Positions 29,077 to 37,937 of a DNA stretch of 64,000 nt are shown here, one piece after another (the stretch's first letter is position 1; each line of letters opens with the position of its first letter). The DNA is taken from positions 1,499,501 to 1,563,500 of the forward strand of contig NZ_CP166625.1 of the NCBI RefSeq assembly GCF_041320595.1, read 5' to 3'. The position numbers and the translations under genes are program-made. The notes beneath the pieces were generated by a model, which made no database searches, was not told the DNA's origin, and saw only the letters and a list, made by a program, of their open reading frames with translations. The stretch comes from Pleomorphomonas sp. PLEO (GTDB lineage Bacteria; Pseudomonadota; Alphaproteobacteria; Rhizobiales; Pleomorphomonadaceae).

Positions 29077-30966
29077 ATGGTGAAGCGCTCGAGCGATGTC
29101 GGCGTGGCACGCGAGGAGGTCATTGCCTCCTTGCCGAAGCGGCTGGCTCAGGAGCGTCCGCTGATCGGTTCCTCCGGACGGTTTGCCATGGGGGCGGCGA
29201 TCGGAGCGGGACTGGTGGCGCGCTCGGCCGTGCGCGGTGGCGCCGATTTCATCCTGGCGCTGAGTGCCGGGCGGGTTCGGGTCATGGGCGCGCCGTCGGT
29301 CATCTCGATGCTTCCCATCCACGAAAGCAATGCCTTCGTGGCGGACTTCGCTAGGGCCGAGATACTGGGGCGCGTCGACGTCCCGGTGCTGTTTGGCGCG
29401 TCGACCATCGATCCGCGCACCGATATTCCGGCCCTCGTCCGACAAGTCGCGTCATGGGGGTTCGATGGGGTCATCAACTTCCCCAGCGTCATTCTGCTCG
29501 ACGATGAAGCGCGGGCCCGGATGGCCCGGGCCGGCCTTGGCTGGCAGCGCGAGATCGAGTTGATCTCAGCGGCGAAGGACGCCGGTCTCATCGCCGCCGC
29601 CTACGTTCGCACGGCCCAGCAGGCGACCGAGATGGCGGCCGCCGGCAGTCGGCTCGTTTGCGTCAATTTCGGCTGGACGGCCGGCGGTTTTGCCGGAGAG
29701 CCGGCGAAGCAGGACACGGCCGGCGCGGCCGCCGAGGCGAAGGCGGTGTTCCGGCAGGTCCGAAAGCTCAATCCCAAGACGCTGTGTTTTGTTGAAGGGG
29801 GGCCGATCGTCACGCCACAGGCGGCGGCGGAGGTTTGCCAGGCCAGCAACGCCGACGGCTATATCGCCAGCTCCACGCTCGATCGCATTCCGCTGGAAAC
29901 GGCGGTCTTCGATGCCGCCGTGGCATTCAAGGCGGTCGCCGGCCTGACGCGCAAGGTCGAGGCGCTGAAAAACGAGATGCTGGGCGATGGCCGCCGGTTC
30001 GGCCTGTTCGGGCGATCGGCGGCGATGACCCAACTGGTGCGCATGATCGAACGCCTCGCCGACAGCGATCTGACGGTGATGATCCAAGGGGCCAGCGGCA
30101 CCGGCAAGGAACTGGTGGCGCAGGCGCTTCACCGGGGCAGTCGTCGGCGCGACTGCCCGTTCGTCGCCGTCAACTGCGCCGCCATCCCCCGCGATCTCAT
30201 GGAAAGCGAGTTGTTCGGGTTCGAGCGCGGCGCCTTTACCGGCGCCAACCGGTCGCGCATCGGACGCTTCGAGGAAGCCAATGACGGAACGTTGTTCCTC
30301 GATGAGATCGGCGATCTCGATCTGTCGCTGCAGGGCAAGCTGTTGCGCGTTCTCGAAAGCGGCGTCATCGAACGGCTCGGCAGCAACCAGCCGCATCGCC
30401 TGAACGTCCGGGTGCTGTGCGCCACGCATCGCGACCTCAGGGCCATGAGCGCCGACGGTCGCTTCCGCGAGGATCTGTTCTTTCGCCTGAGCCAGCTGGA
30501 CGTCCGCGTTCCCGCCCTCGCCGAGCGGATCGATGACATTCCGCTGTTGGCCCAGAAATTCCTGTCGGACTTCGCCTCTCGCCATGACGCAAATCCCAAG
30601 GTCATCGACAACATCGCCTATCAGTTGCTGATCGGTCATTCCTGGCCCGGCAATGTCCGCGAGCTGCGCAATGTGGTGCAACAGGCGGCGATCCTTACGG
30701 ACGGCGAAGTAATCGGCGCCTCCGACCTGGTGCCTTTGCTCGGCAAAAAGGCCGATGGTCTCGTGGTGGCCCGGCTTCATGCCCCGGCGTTCGCCAACGA
30801 GGGGCTGGGAAAGGACAAATCCTCCCCCGTCACTGCCGAAAACGAGCGGGACTGGATCCTGGAAGCGCTCCGCCGCAATCGCTTCCGGCGTGGCGCCGCG
30901 GCGCAAGATCTCGGCCTGTCGCGCAAGACCCTTTACAACAAGATCCGCCAATACGGGATCGAGTGA
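29077..30966 (+). CDS. sigma-54-dependent activator with a PEP-hydrolase/TIM-barrel sensor domain
   Basis: A 629-residue protein. Residues about 15-270 form a PEP_hydrolase (PF09370, formerly TIM-br_sig_trns) barrel with GADFILALSAGR, GFDGVINFPSV and CFVEGGPIVTP, paralogous to the enzyme encoded at 33104-33937. Residues about 305-540 are the AAA+ sigma-54 interaction domain: Walker A QGASGTGKELVA, the intact GAFTGA loop that contacts sigma-54, Walker B LFLDEIGDLD, and the arginine-finger region. The C terminus is a Fis-type DNA-binding helix (GAAAQDLGLSRKTLYNKIRQ). There is no receiver, so the barrel probably senses a metabolite. A consensus -24/-12 promoter lies before the operon at 31873. 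The start at 29077 follows GGTGGGG; GTG 29041 is an alternative. Confidence 0.9.
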   Translation: MVKRSSDVGVAREEVIASLPKRLAQERPLIGSSGRFAMGAAIGAGLVARSAVRGGADFILALSAGRVRVMGAPSVISMLPIHESNAFVADFARAEILGRVDVPVLFGASTIDPRTDIPALVRQVASWGFDGVINFPSVILLDDEARARMARAGLGWQREIELISAAKDAGLIAAAYVRTAQQATEMAAAGSRLVCVNFGWTAGGFAGEPAKQDTAGAAAEAKAVFRQVRKLNPKTLCFVEGGPIVTPQAAAEVCQASNADGYIASSTLDRIPLETAVFDAAVAFKAVAGLTRKVEALKNEMLGDGRRFGLFGRSAAMTQLVRMIERLADSDLTVMIQGASGTGKELVAQALHRGSRRRDCPFVAVNCAAIPRDLMESELFGFERGAFTGANRSRIGRFEEANDGTLFLDEIGDLDLSLQGKLLRVLESGVIERLGSNQPHRLNVRVLCATHRDLRAMSADGRFREDLFFRLSQLDVRVPALAERIDDIPLLAQKFLSDFASRHDANPKVIDNIAYQLLIGHSWPGNVRELRNVVQQAAILTDGEVIGASDLVPLLGKKADGLVVARLHAPAFANEGLGKDKSSPVTAENERDWILEALRRNRFRRGAAAQDLGLSRKTLYNKIRQYGIE

Positions 30967-30972
30967 GCGATT

Positions 30973-31650
30973 TCAGCCGGTGGGCTTCTTCGCCTCGCGC
31001 CCGCTGACCGCCCACTCGACGGCGCCGTCGCTGGCGGCGATCAGTGGGGCCAGGATGGGGCCATAGTCCGGATGGCGGAACGCCAGAACGGTGGCGCCCG
31101 GCGCGGTTTGGCGGATGGTCCGGACCACGTCCTCTGCCATAGCGGCGGCGTCGCTCCTGTTCGACGAAGCACCGTCGATCACGGCCGGATAGACGAGCAT
31201 CTGACGGATGCCCGTCGCCGCCGCCAGGCGAGCCTGCTCGGCCGTCACCACCACGGCCATGACGTTCAGGCCCTGCTCGGCCGCCTGCGCCAGGGTTGCC
31301 AACTCCGCCGCATAGCCGGCGCCGGCATGGCTCAGGGCCTGGGCGATGCCGTGGGTGATCCCGGCCACCGTCGGAAGGTTGATCACCGCGCGGACGCCCG
31401 CCTCCCGAAGCAGGCCGATGAGCATCGGGGCCGGTCGAAATGGGTCGGCGGCAAGGATGCCGGCATAGACCTCGTCGTCATCGCCGAGCGAGCCGGCCGC
31501 CGCCAGCATGGCGCCATTGGCATCGCCGATCGGCAGGCAGCCGACCAGGTCGGCCTCTTCGGCGCTGAGGCCGGCGAAGTGAGGGCAGACGATCTGAAAT
31601 CCGCTGGAACGCCGGGTGACCCGATCGACGATTTCCCCGCTTTTCAACAT
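30973..31650 (-). CDS. short PEP-hydrolase family (TIM-barrel) protein
   Basis: A 225-residue protein. It shares the barrel pattern of its two neighbours (GVRAVINLPTVAGITHGIAQ, AAELATLAQAAEQGLNVMAV) but is about 50 residues shorter than the enzyme at 33104 and lacks the N-terminal GGGAGTGLS loop and the C-terminal CHGGPISEP loop. It is therefore probably a non-catalytic or altered relative. The ATG at 31650 follows GAGGGAGAGG. It converges on the sigma-54 activator (6-bp gap) and is divergent from the UPF0261 gene, so it sits between regulator and operon. Its role is unknown; it could modulate the enzyme or the sensor. Confidence 0.68.
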   Translation of the reverse strand: MLKSGEIVDRVTRRSSGFQIVCPHFAGLSAEEADLVGCLPIGDANGAMLAAAGSLGDDDEVYAGILAADPFRPAPMLIGLLREAGVRAVINLPTVAGITHGIAQALSHAGAGYAAELATLAQAAEQGLNVMAVVVTAEQARLAAATGIRQMLVYPAVIDGASSNRSDAAAMAEDVVRTIRQTAPGATVLAFRHPDYGPILAPLIAASDGAVEWAVSGREAKKPTG

Positions 31651-31713
31651 GCCTCTCCCTCATGGTTTCCGGTTTGCCAGCGCTCGGTCGGCTCGTGGCG
31701 CGCGCATTAACGA

Positions 31714-31760
31714 ATGGGTAAAAACGGGTACATTTGAGTAGCTTTCTCCTCTTTACCCAT
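31714..31760. promoter_or_regulatory. inverted repeat, candidate upstream activating sequence
   Basis: A perfect 9-bp inverted repeat, ATGGGTAAA (31714-31722) and TTTACCCAT (31752-31760), with a partial GGGTAC half-site between. Its centre is about 66 bp upstream of the -24 element, a usual place for a Fis-type sigma-54 activator dimer. Binding is inferred from position and symmetry only. Confidence 0.6.
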
Positions 31761-31801
31761 CGGCCGTGGCTGAAACGCCTGATTTTTGCTGGTTTGCCTC
31801 A

Positions 31802-31816
31802 TGGCACGGCACTTGC
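31802..31816 (+). promoter_or_regulatory. sigma-54 (-24/-12) promoter
   Basis: TGGCAC-N5-TTGC is an exact match to the core sigma-54 consensus with correct spacing (GG at 31803-31804, GC at 31815-31816). It lies 57 bp before the start of the UPF0261 gene, and the neighbouring gene encodes a sigma-54 activator. Confidence 0.85.
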
Positions 31817-31872
31817 GTTCTTTTTAATCAGGGCGGTGAGGAAAGTCCGCCTCTTTTCGGGAGGAAATCTAG

Positions 31873-33087
31873 ATGCCATCGTCATCCGATGCTGGCCCGG
31901 GCGTAGCTTACGTCGCGGGGACCTTTGACACCAAGGGGCCGGAGCTCACTTTCATCGCCGATTGCTTGCGGGCGGCCGGCGTTCGCGCCGTCACCGTGGA
32001 TCTCGGCACCACGGATACCGCGTCTTCGGCGGACATTTCGGCGGCGACCGTTGCCGGACATCATCCCGAGGGGGCCGGAGCCGTCTTCACCGGCGATCGT
32101 GGATCGGCCATCGCGGCGATGACGCTGGCGTTTCGTCGCTTCGTCACCTCGCGCACCGACCTCGGCGGTCTGATCTCGGCCGGCGGGTCCGGTGGCACGG
32201 CGCTGGTGACGCCGGCCATGCGCGATCTCGCCGTCGGCGTTCCCAAGGTGATGGTATCCACCATGGCGTCGGGCGATGTCCGTCCGTATGTCGGCCCGTC
32301 CGACATCTGCATGATGTATTCGGTGACCGACGTTTCCGGCATCAACCGCATCTCCGAGCAGGTTCTTTCCAACGCCGCCAACGCGCTTGCCGGCATGATC
32401 GTTCACCATCGTCGGCCGAGCGCCGCCGGCAAGCCGGCCATCGGCCTGACGATGTTCGGCGTCACCACGCCCTGTGTCCAGGGCGTTACCGCCGCCTTGG
32501 CCGACCGCTACGATTGTCTGGTGTTCCACGCCACCGGCACCGGCGGTCAATCGATGGAAAAGCTGGCCGACTCCAGGATGTTCGCCGGCGTGATCGACAT
32601 TTCGACCACTGAGGTCTGCGACCTGTTGATGGGCGGCGTTCTCGCCTGCACCGAGGATCGCTTCGGCTCGATCATTCGCACCAAGCTGCCCTACGTGGTG
32701 TCGTGCGGCGCCTTGGACATGGTGAACTTCGGCGCGCCGGAAACGATCCCCGCCTACTACAAAAGCCGCCGCTTCTACCCGCACAACCCGCAAGTGACGC
32801 TGATGCGCACGACGGCCGAGGAAAACGCCCGCATGGGTGTCTGGATCGGCGAGCGGCTGAACCGGATGGAAGGTCCGGTGCGTCTGCTGATCCCGGAGGG
32901 TGGAGTCTCGATGATCGACCAGCCCGGACAGCCCTTCTACGACCCCGAGGCGGACAAGGCGCTGTTCGATGCGCTGGAGCGGACCGTCGTCCAGACGGCG
33001 AAGCGCCGCCTCATCCGCCGGCCCGAGCACATCAACGATGCCGGTTTCATTCAGGCGCTGGTCGCCAACTTCCTCGAAATAGTCTGA
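31873..33087 (+). CDS. Tm-1-like ATP-binding domain protein (UPF0261)
   Basis: A 404-residue UPF0261 protein: [20 protein letters not shown] at the N terminus, [63 protein letters not shown] and [17 protein letters not shown], all typical for the family. It is homologous to the N-terminal, ATP-binding half of the tomato Tm-1 protein, which inhibits tomato mosaic virus RNA replication; the ancestral metabolic role is not established. It starts the sigma-54 operon (GGAGG before ATG) and is followed after 16 bp by the homologue of the Tm-1 C-terminal half, so the two products probably act together. Confidence 0.9.
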   Translation: MPSSSDAGPGVAYVAGTFDTKGPELTFIADCLRAAGVRAVTVDLGTTDTASSADISAATVAGHHPEGAGAVFTGDRGSAIAAMTLAFRRFVTSRTDLGGLISAGGSGGTALVTPAMRDLAVGVPKVMVSTMASGDVRPYVGPSDICMMYSVTDVSGINRISEQVLSNAANALAGMIVHHRRPSAAGKPAIGLTMFGVTTPCVQGVTAALADRYDCLVFHATGTGGQSMEKLADSRMFAGVIDISTTEVCDLLMGGVLACTEDRFGSIIRTKLPYVVSCGALDMVNFGAPETIPAYYKSRRFYPHNPQVTLMRTTAEENARMGVWIGERLNRMEGPVRLLIPEGGVSMIDQPGQPFYDPEADKALFDALERTVVQTAKRRLIRRPEHINDAGFIQALVANFLEIV

Positions 33088-33103
33088 TCAAGGAGCGTTT
33101 ATC

Positions 33104-33937
33104 ATGCCTAAATTCACCCGTGCGGCCCTGCTCGAAAAGTACCGCAAGATGATCGCCGCTCGCGATCCGATCGTCGGCGGTGGCGCGGGAACGGGGTTGT
33201 CGGCCAAATGCGAGGAGGCCGGCGGCATCGATCTGATCGTCATCTACAATTCCGGCCGCTATCGCATGGCCGGGCGGGGATCGCTGGCCGGCTTGATGGC
33301 CTATGGCAACGCCAACGACATCGTCGTCGAGATGGCGTCCGAAGTGTTGCCGGTGGTCAAGCACACGCCGGTGCTGGCCGGTGTCAACGGCACTGATCCC
33401 TTCATGCTGCTGGAGCCCTTCCTGCGCAAGCTCGACGCCCTCGGCTTCTCGGGCGTGCAGAACTTCCCGACGGTCGGCCTGATCGACGGCATCTTCCGGG
33501 CCAATCTCGAAGAGACCGGCATGGGATACGGCCTTGAGGTCGACATGATCGCCAAGGCGCACGAACTCGACATGCTGACCACGCCGTATGTGTTCGATCC
33601 CGATCAGGCTCAGGCGATGGCCAAGGCCGGTGCCGACATCATCGTCTGCCATATGGGCCTGACGACCGGTGGCGCCATCGGCTCCCAGACGTCGCGCAAG
33701 CTCGAGGACTGCCCCAAGCTGATCAACGAGTGGGCGGAAGCGGCGCTCAAGGTCCGTAAGGACGTGATCGTCCTCTGCCATGGCGGGCCGATTTCCGAGC
33801 CGGATGACGCCAACTACATCCTGAAGAACTGCCCGAACTGCCACGGCTTCTATGGCGCTTCCAGCATGGAGCGCCTGCCGACCGAACGGGCGCTTACCGA
33901 ACAGACCAAGCGCTTCAAGACGATCCGTCGCAGCTGA
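33104..33937 (+). CDS. phosphoenolpyruvate hydrolase family (TIM-barrel) protein
   Basis: A 277-residue TIM-barrel protein of the PF09370 family. Landmarks are [50 protein letters not shown], a likely general-acid region [12 protein letters not shown], and [11 protein letters not shown], followed by [12 protein letters not shown]. The family is named for predicted PEP hydrolysis, but the reaction has little direct proof that I know of. It corresponds to the C-terminal half of plant Tm-1. The upstream UPF0261 gene is 16 bp away, with AAGGAG before this ATG, so the two are co-translated from one mRNA. Confidence 0.9.
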   Translation: MPKFTRAALLEKYRKMIAARDPIVGGGAGTGLSAKCEEAGGIDLIVIYNSGRYRMAGRGSLAGLMAYGNANDIVVEMASEVLPVVKHTPVLAGVNGTDPFMLLEPFLRKLDALGFSGVQNFPTVGLIDGIFRANLEETGMGYGLEVDMIAKAHELDMLTTPYVFDPDQAQAMAKAGADIIVCHMGLTTGGAIGSQTSRKLEDCPKLINEWAEAALKVRKDVIVLCHGGPISEPDDANYILKNCPNCHGFYGASSMERLPTERALTEQTKRFKTIRRS

Positions 33938-33970
33938 CGCCGGATCGTCCGCCGCGGGATCTACCTGCTT

Positions 33971-33995
33971 CCGTCTGGCCGTTTAGGCCGGACGG
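33971..33995. other. intercistronic hairpin
   Basis: A 10-bp GC-rich stem (CCGTCTGGCC with GGCCGGACGG, one G-T pair) with a five-base loop lies between the PEP-hydrolase gene and the DUF1097 gene. There is no T run, so it may stabilise the upstream mRNA or cut down read-through rather than end transcription. Confidence 0.55.
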
Positions 33996-34082
33996 GAGGA
34001 GCCGGTCGCATGGCCGGTGGAAGCAGGCGGCGTGCCCGCGACAGGAGGTCTTCAGCACACGTTAAAAACGGGAGGAAACATC

Positions 34083-34649
34083 ATGAGCAACAACGCAGCA
34101 GCCGTCGAGACACCTGGGCCGGTGGTGATCAACCGGGTTCCGCTCTGGCTGGCCGTGGCCCTCACGGTCGTCATATCGCTGCCATTCGGCCTGTGGTTTG
34201 GAAAATACAACTTCACGCTCTGGTGCGCGTTCATCGCCTGGGCGGAGTATTTCGCGCTCGGCGCCAAGCCGAGGGCCATCCCGACGATCCTCATCAGCTT
34301 CGGCTACGCGGCGGTGCTGACCGGTCTTTCGCTGGCCATCATCCCGGTGTTCGGCTTCCTGCCGAACATGGTGACGCCGGGCGATATTCCCACGGCGGCT
34401 TCGCTGTTCGTCGTCGTGGCCTTCATGGTCTATTCGATGAAATGGTCGCATCACTTCATCGATGGCAGCCTGCCGTTCTTCAACGGCATCTCGATGGGGC
34501 TGGCCGTCTATTTCACCAGTTCCTACCCGCAATTGGGGCCGGCGGCCCTGATGCCGATCACCGCCGCCATCTGGGCGACCGCGATGGCCGCCTTCGGCAT
34601 CTTGCTCGGCGTCATCACCGTCGCTTTGCAGTTTCCCGCAAAGCGCTAG
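34083..34649 (+). CDS. DUF1097 family membrane protein
   Basis: A 188-residue protein with about five to six hydrophobic segments (LWLAVALTVVISLPFGLWF, IPTILISFGYAAVLTGLSLA, AASLFVVVAFMVYS, ISMGLAVYFTSSY, AAIWATAMAAFGILLGVI). It matches the DUF1097 pattern (E. coli YcdZ-like). The ATG at 34083 follows GGGAGGAAAC. It ends the sigma-54 operon, 146 bp after the TIM-barrel gene, and could carry a substrate or product of the two soluble enzymes across the inner membrane. The function is unknown. Confidence 0.8.
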   Translation: MSNNAAAVETPGPVVINRVPLWLAVALTVVISLPFGLWFGKYNFTLWCAFIAWAEYFALGAKPRAIPTILISFGYAAVLTGLSLAIIPVFGFLPNMVTPGDIPTAASLFVVVAFMVYSMKWSHHFIDGSLPFFNGISMGLAVYFTSSYPQLGPAALMPITAAIWATAMAAFGILLGVITVALQFPAKR

Positions 34650-34707
34650 ACGCCCACAACGTTGAGCCAGCAACCTCGTCTAACCAGAACGAGGCATGAA
34701 GCAAGTC

Positions 34708-34756
34708 GACCGCCCGTGGCCGTATGCACCAACATAGGGGCCGGTCACGGGCGGTC
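34708..34756. terminator. possible bidirectional terminator hairpin
   Basis: An 11-bp perfect stem (GACCGCCCGTG at 34708-34718, complement at 34746-34756) stands between the convergent DUF1097 and RND genes. No long T run follows on either strand, so the call rests on the stem and its location. Confidence 0.5.
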
Positions 34757-34838
34757 GAAATCGTTCAGGACATGAACGCGAGAGTCGCCTCGAACCATGC
34801 TCCGAAAGCGCGCACTTCGGGTCGGGGCATCCTTGCAA

Positions 34839-37800
34839 TCACTCCGCCGGTGACGCTTCCGCCGCCGGGGCTTGCTTTTTGGCGAACAACGAACGGAGCT
34901 TCTCGCAGCCGACGAAGATCACCGGCGTGATGTAGAGCGTCAGCAACTGGCTGACCAGGAGGCCGCCGACCACCGCCACGCCGAGCGGCTGGCGCAGCTC
35001 GGCGCTGGCACCGTGGCCCATGGCGATCGGCAGAGTGCCGAGCAGGGCGCAGAAGGTGGTCATCATGATCGGCCGGAAGCGGCGCGTCGCCGCCTCGTGG
35101 ATGGCCTCCATCGGTTTGGCGCCGTCCTCACGCATCAGCTGCAGGGCGACGTCGACCATCATGATGGCGTTCTTCTTGACGATGCCGATCAGCATCAGGA
35201 TGCCGATCAGGGCGATGATGGACAGGTCCATGCCGGTGAGCTTCAGGGCGAGCAGCGCGCCAAGCGCCGCCGAGGGCAGGCCCGACAGGATGGTCAGCGG
35301 ATGGATGAAGCTCTCGTAGAGCACGCCGAGCACCACGTAGATGGTGAGGATGGCGGCGATGATCAAAAGCGGCGTGTTGGACGTCGACTGGGCGAACACC
35401 TGCGCCGTACCGGCGAAGGCGGTGAACACGGTGGTCGGCAGGCCGATGTCCTGCTTGATGGCGTCGATGCGGCTGGTGGCGGCACCGAGCGACACGCCTT
35501 GCGGCAGGTTGAAGGAGACGGTGATCGAGGTGAGCTGTCCCGTCTGGTTGACGGTGACCGGGCCGGACTGCCGCTCGACGGTGGCAAACGCGGTCAGCGG
35601 CACCAGCGTTCCGGTGGTGCTGGAGCGGACGCGCAGCTCGGACAGCCGGTCGTTGCTCCAGTCGAGCGTCGAGGCGTATTCGAGGATCACCGAATAACTG
35701 TCGCCGGTCGATTGGATGTCGGCGACCGATTGCTCGCCGAAGCCGTCGCCCAGCGTCTTGCGCAGGGTGGCGGCGTTGATGCCGAAGCTTTCGGCCCGGT
35801 CGCGGTCGATGATGATGCGGGCCTGCAAAGCGTTGTTCTGAAGGTCGGTGGCGACGTCGGTGAAGGTGGCGGTGTCCTGGGCCATGGCCAGGCGCAGCCG
35901 TTCGGCCCAGTCGGTGAGCTGGCTGGCGTCGAGCGATTGCACGACGAGCTGATACTGGCTCTGGCTGGAGCGACCGCCGAGGCGCAGGCTCTGAACCGGG
36001 GTGACGAAGCTCTGTAGGCCGACGATGTGGCCGAGCGACTGGCGCAGCCGGCCGACCACCACGTCGAGCGACTCACGCTGAGCCGCTGGTTTCAGCTGCA
36101 CGTTCATACTGGCCGAATTAATCTGCGAGCTATCGACCCGAGCATTGACGTGGTCGACGGCCGGATCGCGGCCGACCACGTCGGCGGCCTGCTTCTGGAG
36201 GAGCGCCATGGCGTCGTAGGAAATGTCCTGGCGCGCCTGGGTGGAGATGGAGAGCTGGCCGATGTCCTCCTGCGGCAGGAAGCTCTTGGGCAGGTCGGCG
36301 AACAGCCAAGCGGAGCCGGCGAAGGTACCCAGGAACACCAGCACCATGGGCAGCGGATGGCGCAGCGTCCAACCGACGCTTTTCGAATAGCCCTTGAGCA
36401 CCTTGGAGAAGCCGATATCGAACAGGCCGGCGGGGCTGTAACGGGACGGCGGCGTGCCGATGTTGGCGGGCAGGCGGGCGGCCAACATCGGCGTCACGGT
36501 GAGCGACACCAGCGCCGAGGCGGTGATGGCCAGCGACACCACCATGCCGAACTCGGTGAACAGCCGGCCGACCACGCCGCCCATCAACAGGATGGGCATG
36601 AAAACGGCGATCAGCGACAGCGACATCGAGATGATGGTGGAGGTGACCTCGCCCGAGCCCTTGAAGGCGGCCTCCATCGGGCTCTCGCCCTGTTCGATGT
36701 GGTGGACGATGTTCTCCAGCATGACGATGGCGTCGTCGACGACGAGGCCGACCGATAGCGTCAGCGCCAGGAGCGACATGTTGTCGATGGAATAGCCGAG
36801 CACATACATCGCCCCGAAGGCGATCAGGATCGACAAGGGCACGGCGATGGCCGGAATGGCGGTGGTGTAGAGTTTGCCGAGGAACAGGTAGATGACGAGG
36901 ATGACGAGGCCGATGGTGAGAAACAGCGTGAATTTGACGTCGGCGACGGCGGCGCGGATCGCCACCGAGTTGTCGTTCATCAGCGACACGTTCACCCCGG
37001 CCGGCAACTGGCTGGTGATGGCTGGCAGCGCCGCCTTGATGGCGTCCACCACCTCGACGGTGTTGGCGTCCGGCTGGCGTTGAACGGCCAGTGTGATGGC
37101 GCGCGTGCCGTCATACCAGCTTGCCTGATCGCGGTTCTCGACGCTGTCGATCACGTTGGCGACGTCGCCCAGGCGGACAGGACCGGCCTTGGTGGTGGAG
37201 ACGATCAGCGGACGGAAGCCGGCGGCCGAAGTGAATTGGGTTGGCGCGTCGAGTGTGATGGTCTGGGCCGCATTGTCCATGCTGCCGACCGGCGACTGGT
37301 TGTTGGCATTGGCGATGGCGGTGGAGAGCTGGTCGAGGCCGATGCCGCGGGCGGCGAGGCGGTCGGGGTCGGCCTCGACGCGGACGGCGTATTTCTGCGA
37401 GCCGAAGATCTGCGCCTGGGCGACGCCGTTGATGGTGGAGATGGCCGGCGACAGTACGTTCTGAGCCAGCGAGTCGAGCTCGGTGAGTGGCACCGTCGGC
37501 GAGGTGACCGAGAGCAGCAGGATCGGCGTATCGGCCGCGTTGACCTTCCGGTAGCTCGGGTCGGAGGTCATGTTGTCGGGCAGCTTGCGGCGGGCGACGT
37601 CGATGGCCGACTGTACGTCGGCGGCGGCGCTGTCGATGCTGCGGGAGAGCTCGAATTGCAAAGTGATGGATGTGGAGCCGAGCGAGGAGCGGGCCGAGAT
37701 GGTGTCGATGCCGCCGATGGTCTGGAATTGCTTGATCAGCGGCGTCGCCACCGCCGTGGCCATGGTCTCGGGCGAGGCGCCGGACAGTTGGGCCGACACG

Positions 37801-37937
37801 GTGATGGTGGGGAAGTCGACGCGCGGCAGGGCAGCCACCGGCAACAGGCGATAGGCGAAGAAGCCGGCGAGCGACAGGCCGATCGCCAGGAGAATGGCGG
37901 CGACCGGCCGCCGGATGAACAGGGCGGGAAGGTTCAT
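34839..37937 (-). CDS. RND efflux permease (MdtB/MdtC/AcrB-like)
   Basis: A 1032-residue inner-membrane transporter of the hydrophobe/amphiphile efflux family. Twelve transmembrane helices and two large periplasmic loops are in the usual order: N-terminal FIRRPVAAILLAIGLSLAG, PVAALPRVDFPTITVSAQLS, helix 4 region TLSVGLVVDDAIVMLENI with the proton-relay Asp pair, and the late GIVKKNAIMMVDVALQLMRE. The style (short N terminus, MNLPALFIRRPV) is closest to MdtB/MdtC, exporters of drugs and bile salts. It follows the adaptor gene with a 4-bp overlap (ATGA). No outer-membrane channel gene is adjacent, so a TolC-like partner must be encoded elsewhere. Confidence 0.96.
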   Translation of the reverse strand: MNLPALFIRRPVAAILLAIGLSLAGFFAYRLLPVAALPRVDFPTITVSAQLSGASPETMATAVATPLIKQFQTIGGIDTISARSSLGSTSITLQFELSRSIDSAAADVQSAIDVARRKLPDNMTSDPSYRKVNAADTPILLLSVTSPTVPLTELDSLAQNVLSPAISTINGVAQAQIFGSQKYAVRVEADPDRLAARGIGLDQLSTAIANANNQSPVGSMDNAAQTITLDAPTQFTSAAGFRPLIVSTTKAGPVRLGDVANVIDSVENRDQASWYDGTRAITLAVQRQPDANTVEVVDAIKAALPAITSQLPAGVNVSLMNDNSVAIRAAVADVKFTLFLTIGLVILVIYLFLGKLYTTAIPAIAVPLSILIAFGAMYVLGYSIDNMSLLALTLSVGLVVDDAIVMLENIVHHIEQGESPMEAAFKGSGEVTSTIISMSLSLIAVFMPILLMGGVVGRLFTEFGMVVSLAITASALVSLTVTPMLAARLPANIGTPPSRYSPAGLFDIGFSKVLKGYSKSVGWTLRHPLPMVLVFLGTFAGSAWLFADLPKSFLPQEDIGQLSISTQARQDISYDAMALLQKQAADVVGRDPAVDHVNARVDSSQINSASMNVQLKPAAQRESLDVVVGRLRQSLGHIVGLQSFVTPVQSLRLGGRSSQSQYQLVVQSLDASQLTDWAERLRLAMAQDTATFTDVATDLQNNALQARIIIDRDRAESFGINAATLRKTLGDGFGEQSVADIQSTGDSYSVILEYASTLDWSNDRLSELRVRSSTTGTLVPLTAFATVERQSGPVTVNQTGQLTSITVSFNLPQGVSLGAATSRIDAIKQDIGLPTTVFTAFAGTAQVFAQSTSNTPLLIIAAILTIYVVLGVLYESFIHPLTILSGLPSAALGALLALKLTGMDLSIIALIGILMLIGIVKKNAIMMVDVALQLMREDGAKPMEAIHEAATRRFRPIMMTTFCALLGTLPIAMGHGASAELRQPLGVAVVGGLLVSQLLTLYITPVIFVGCEKLRSLFAKKQAPAAEASPAE

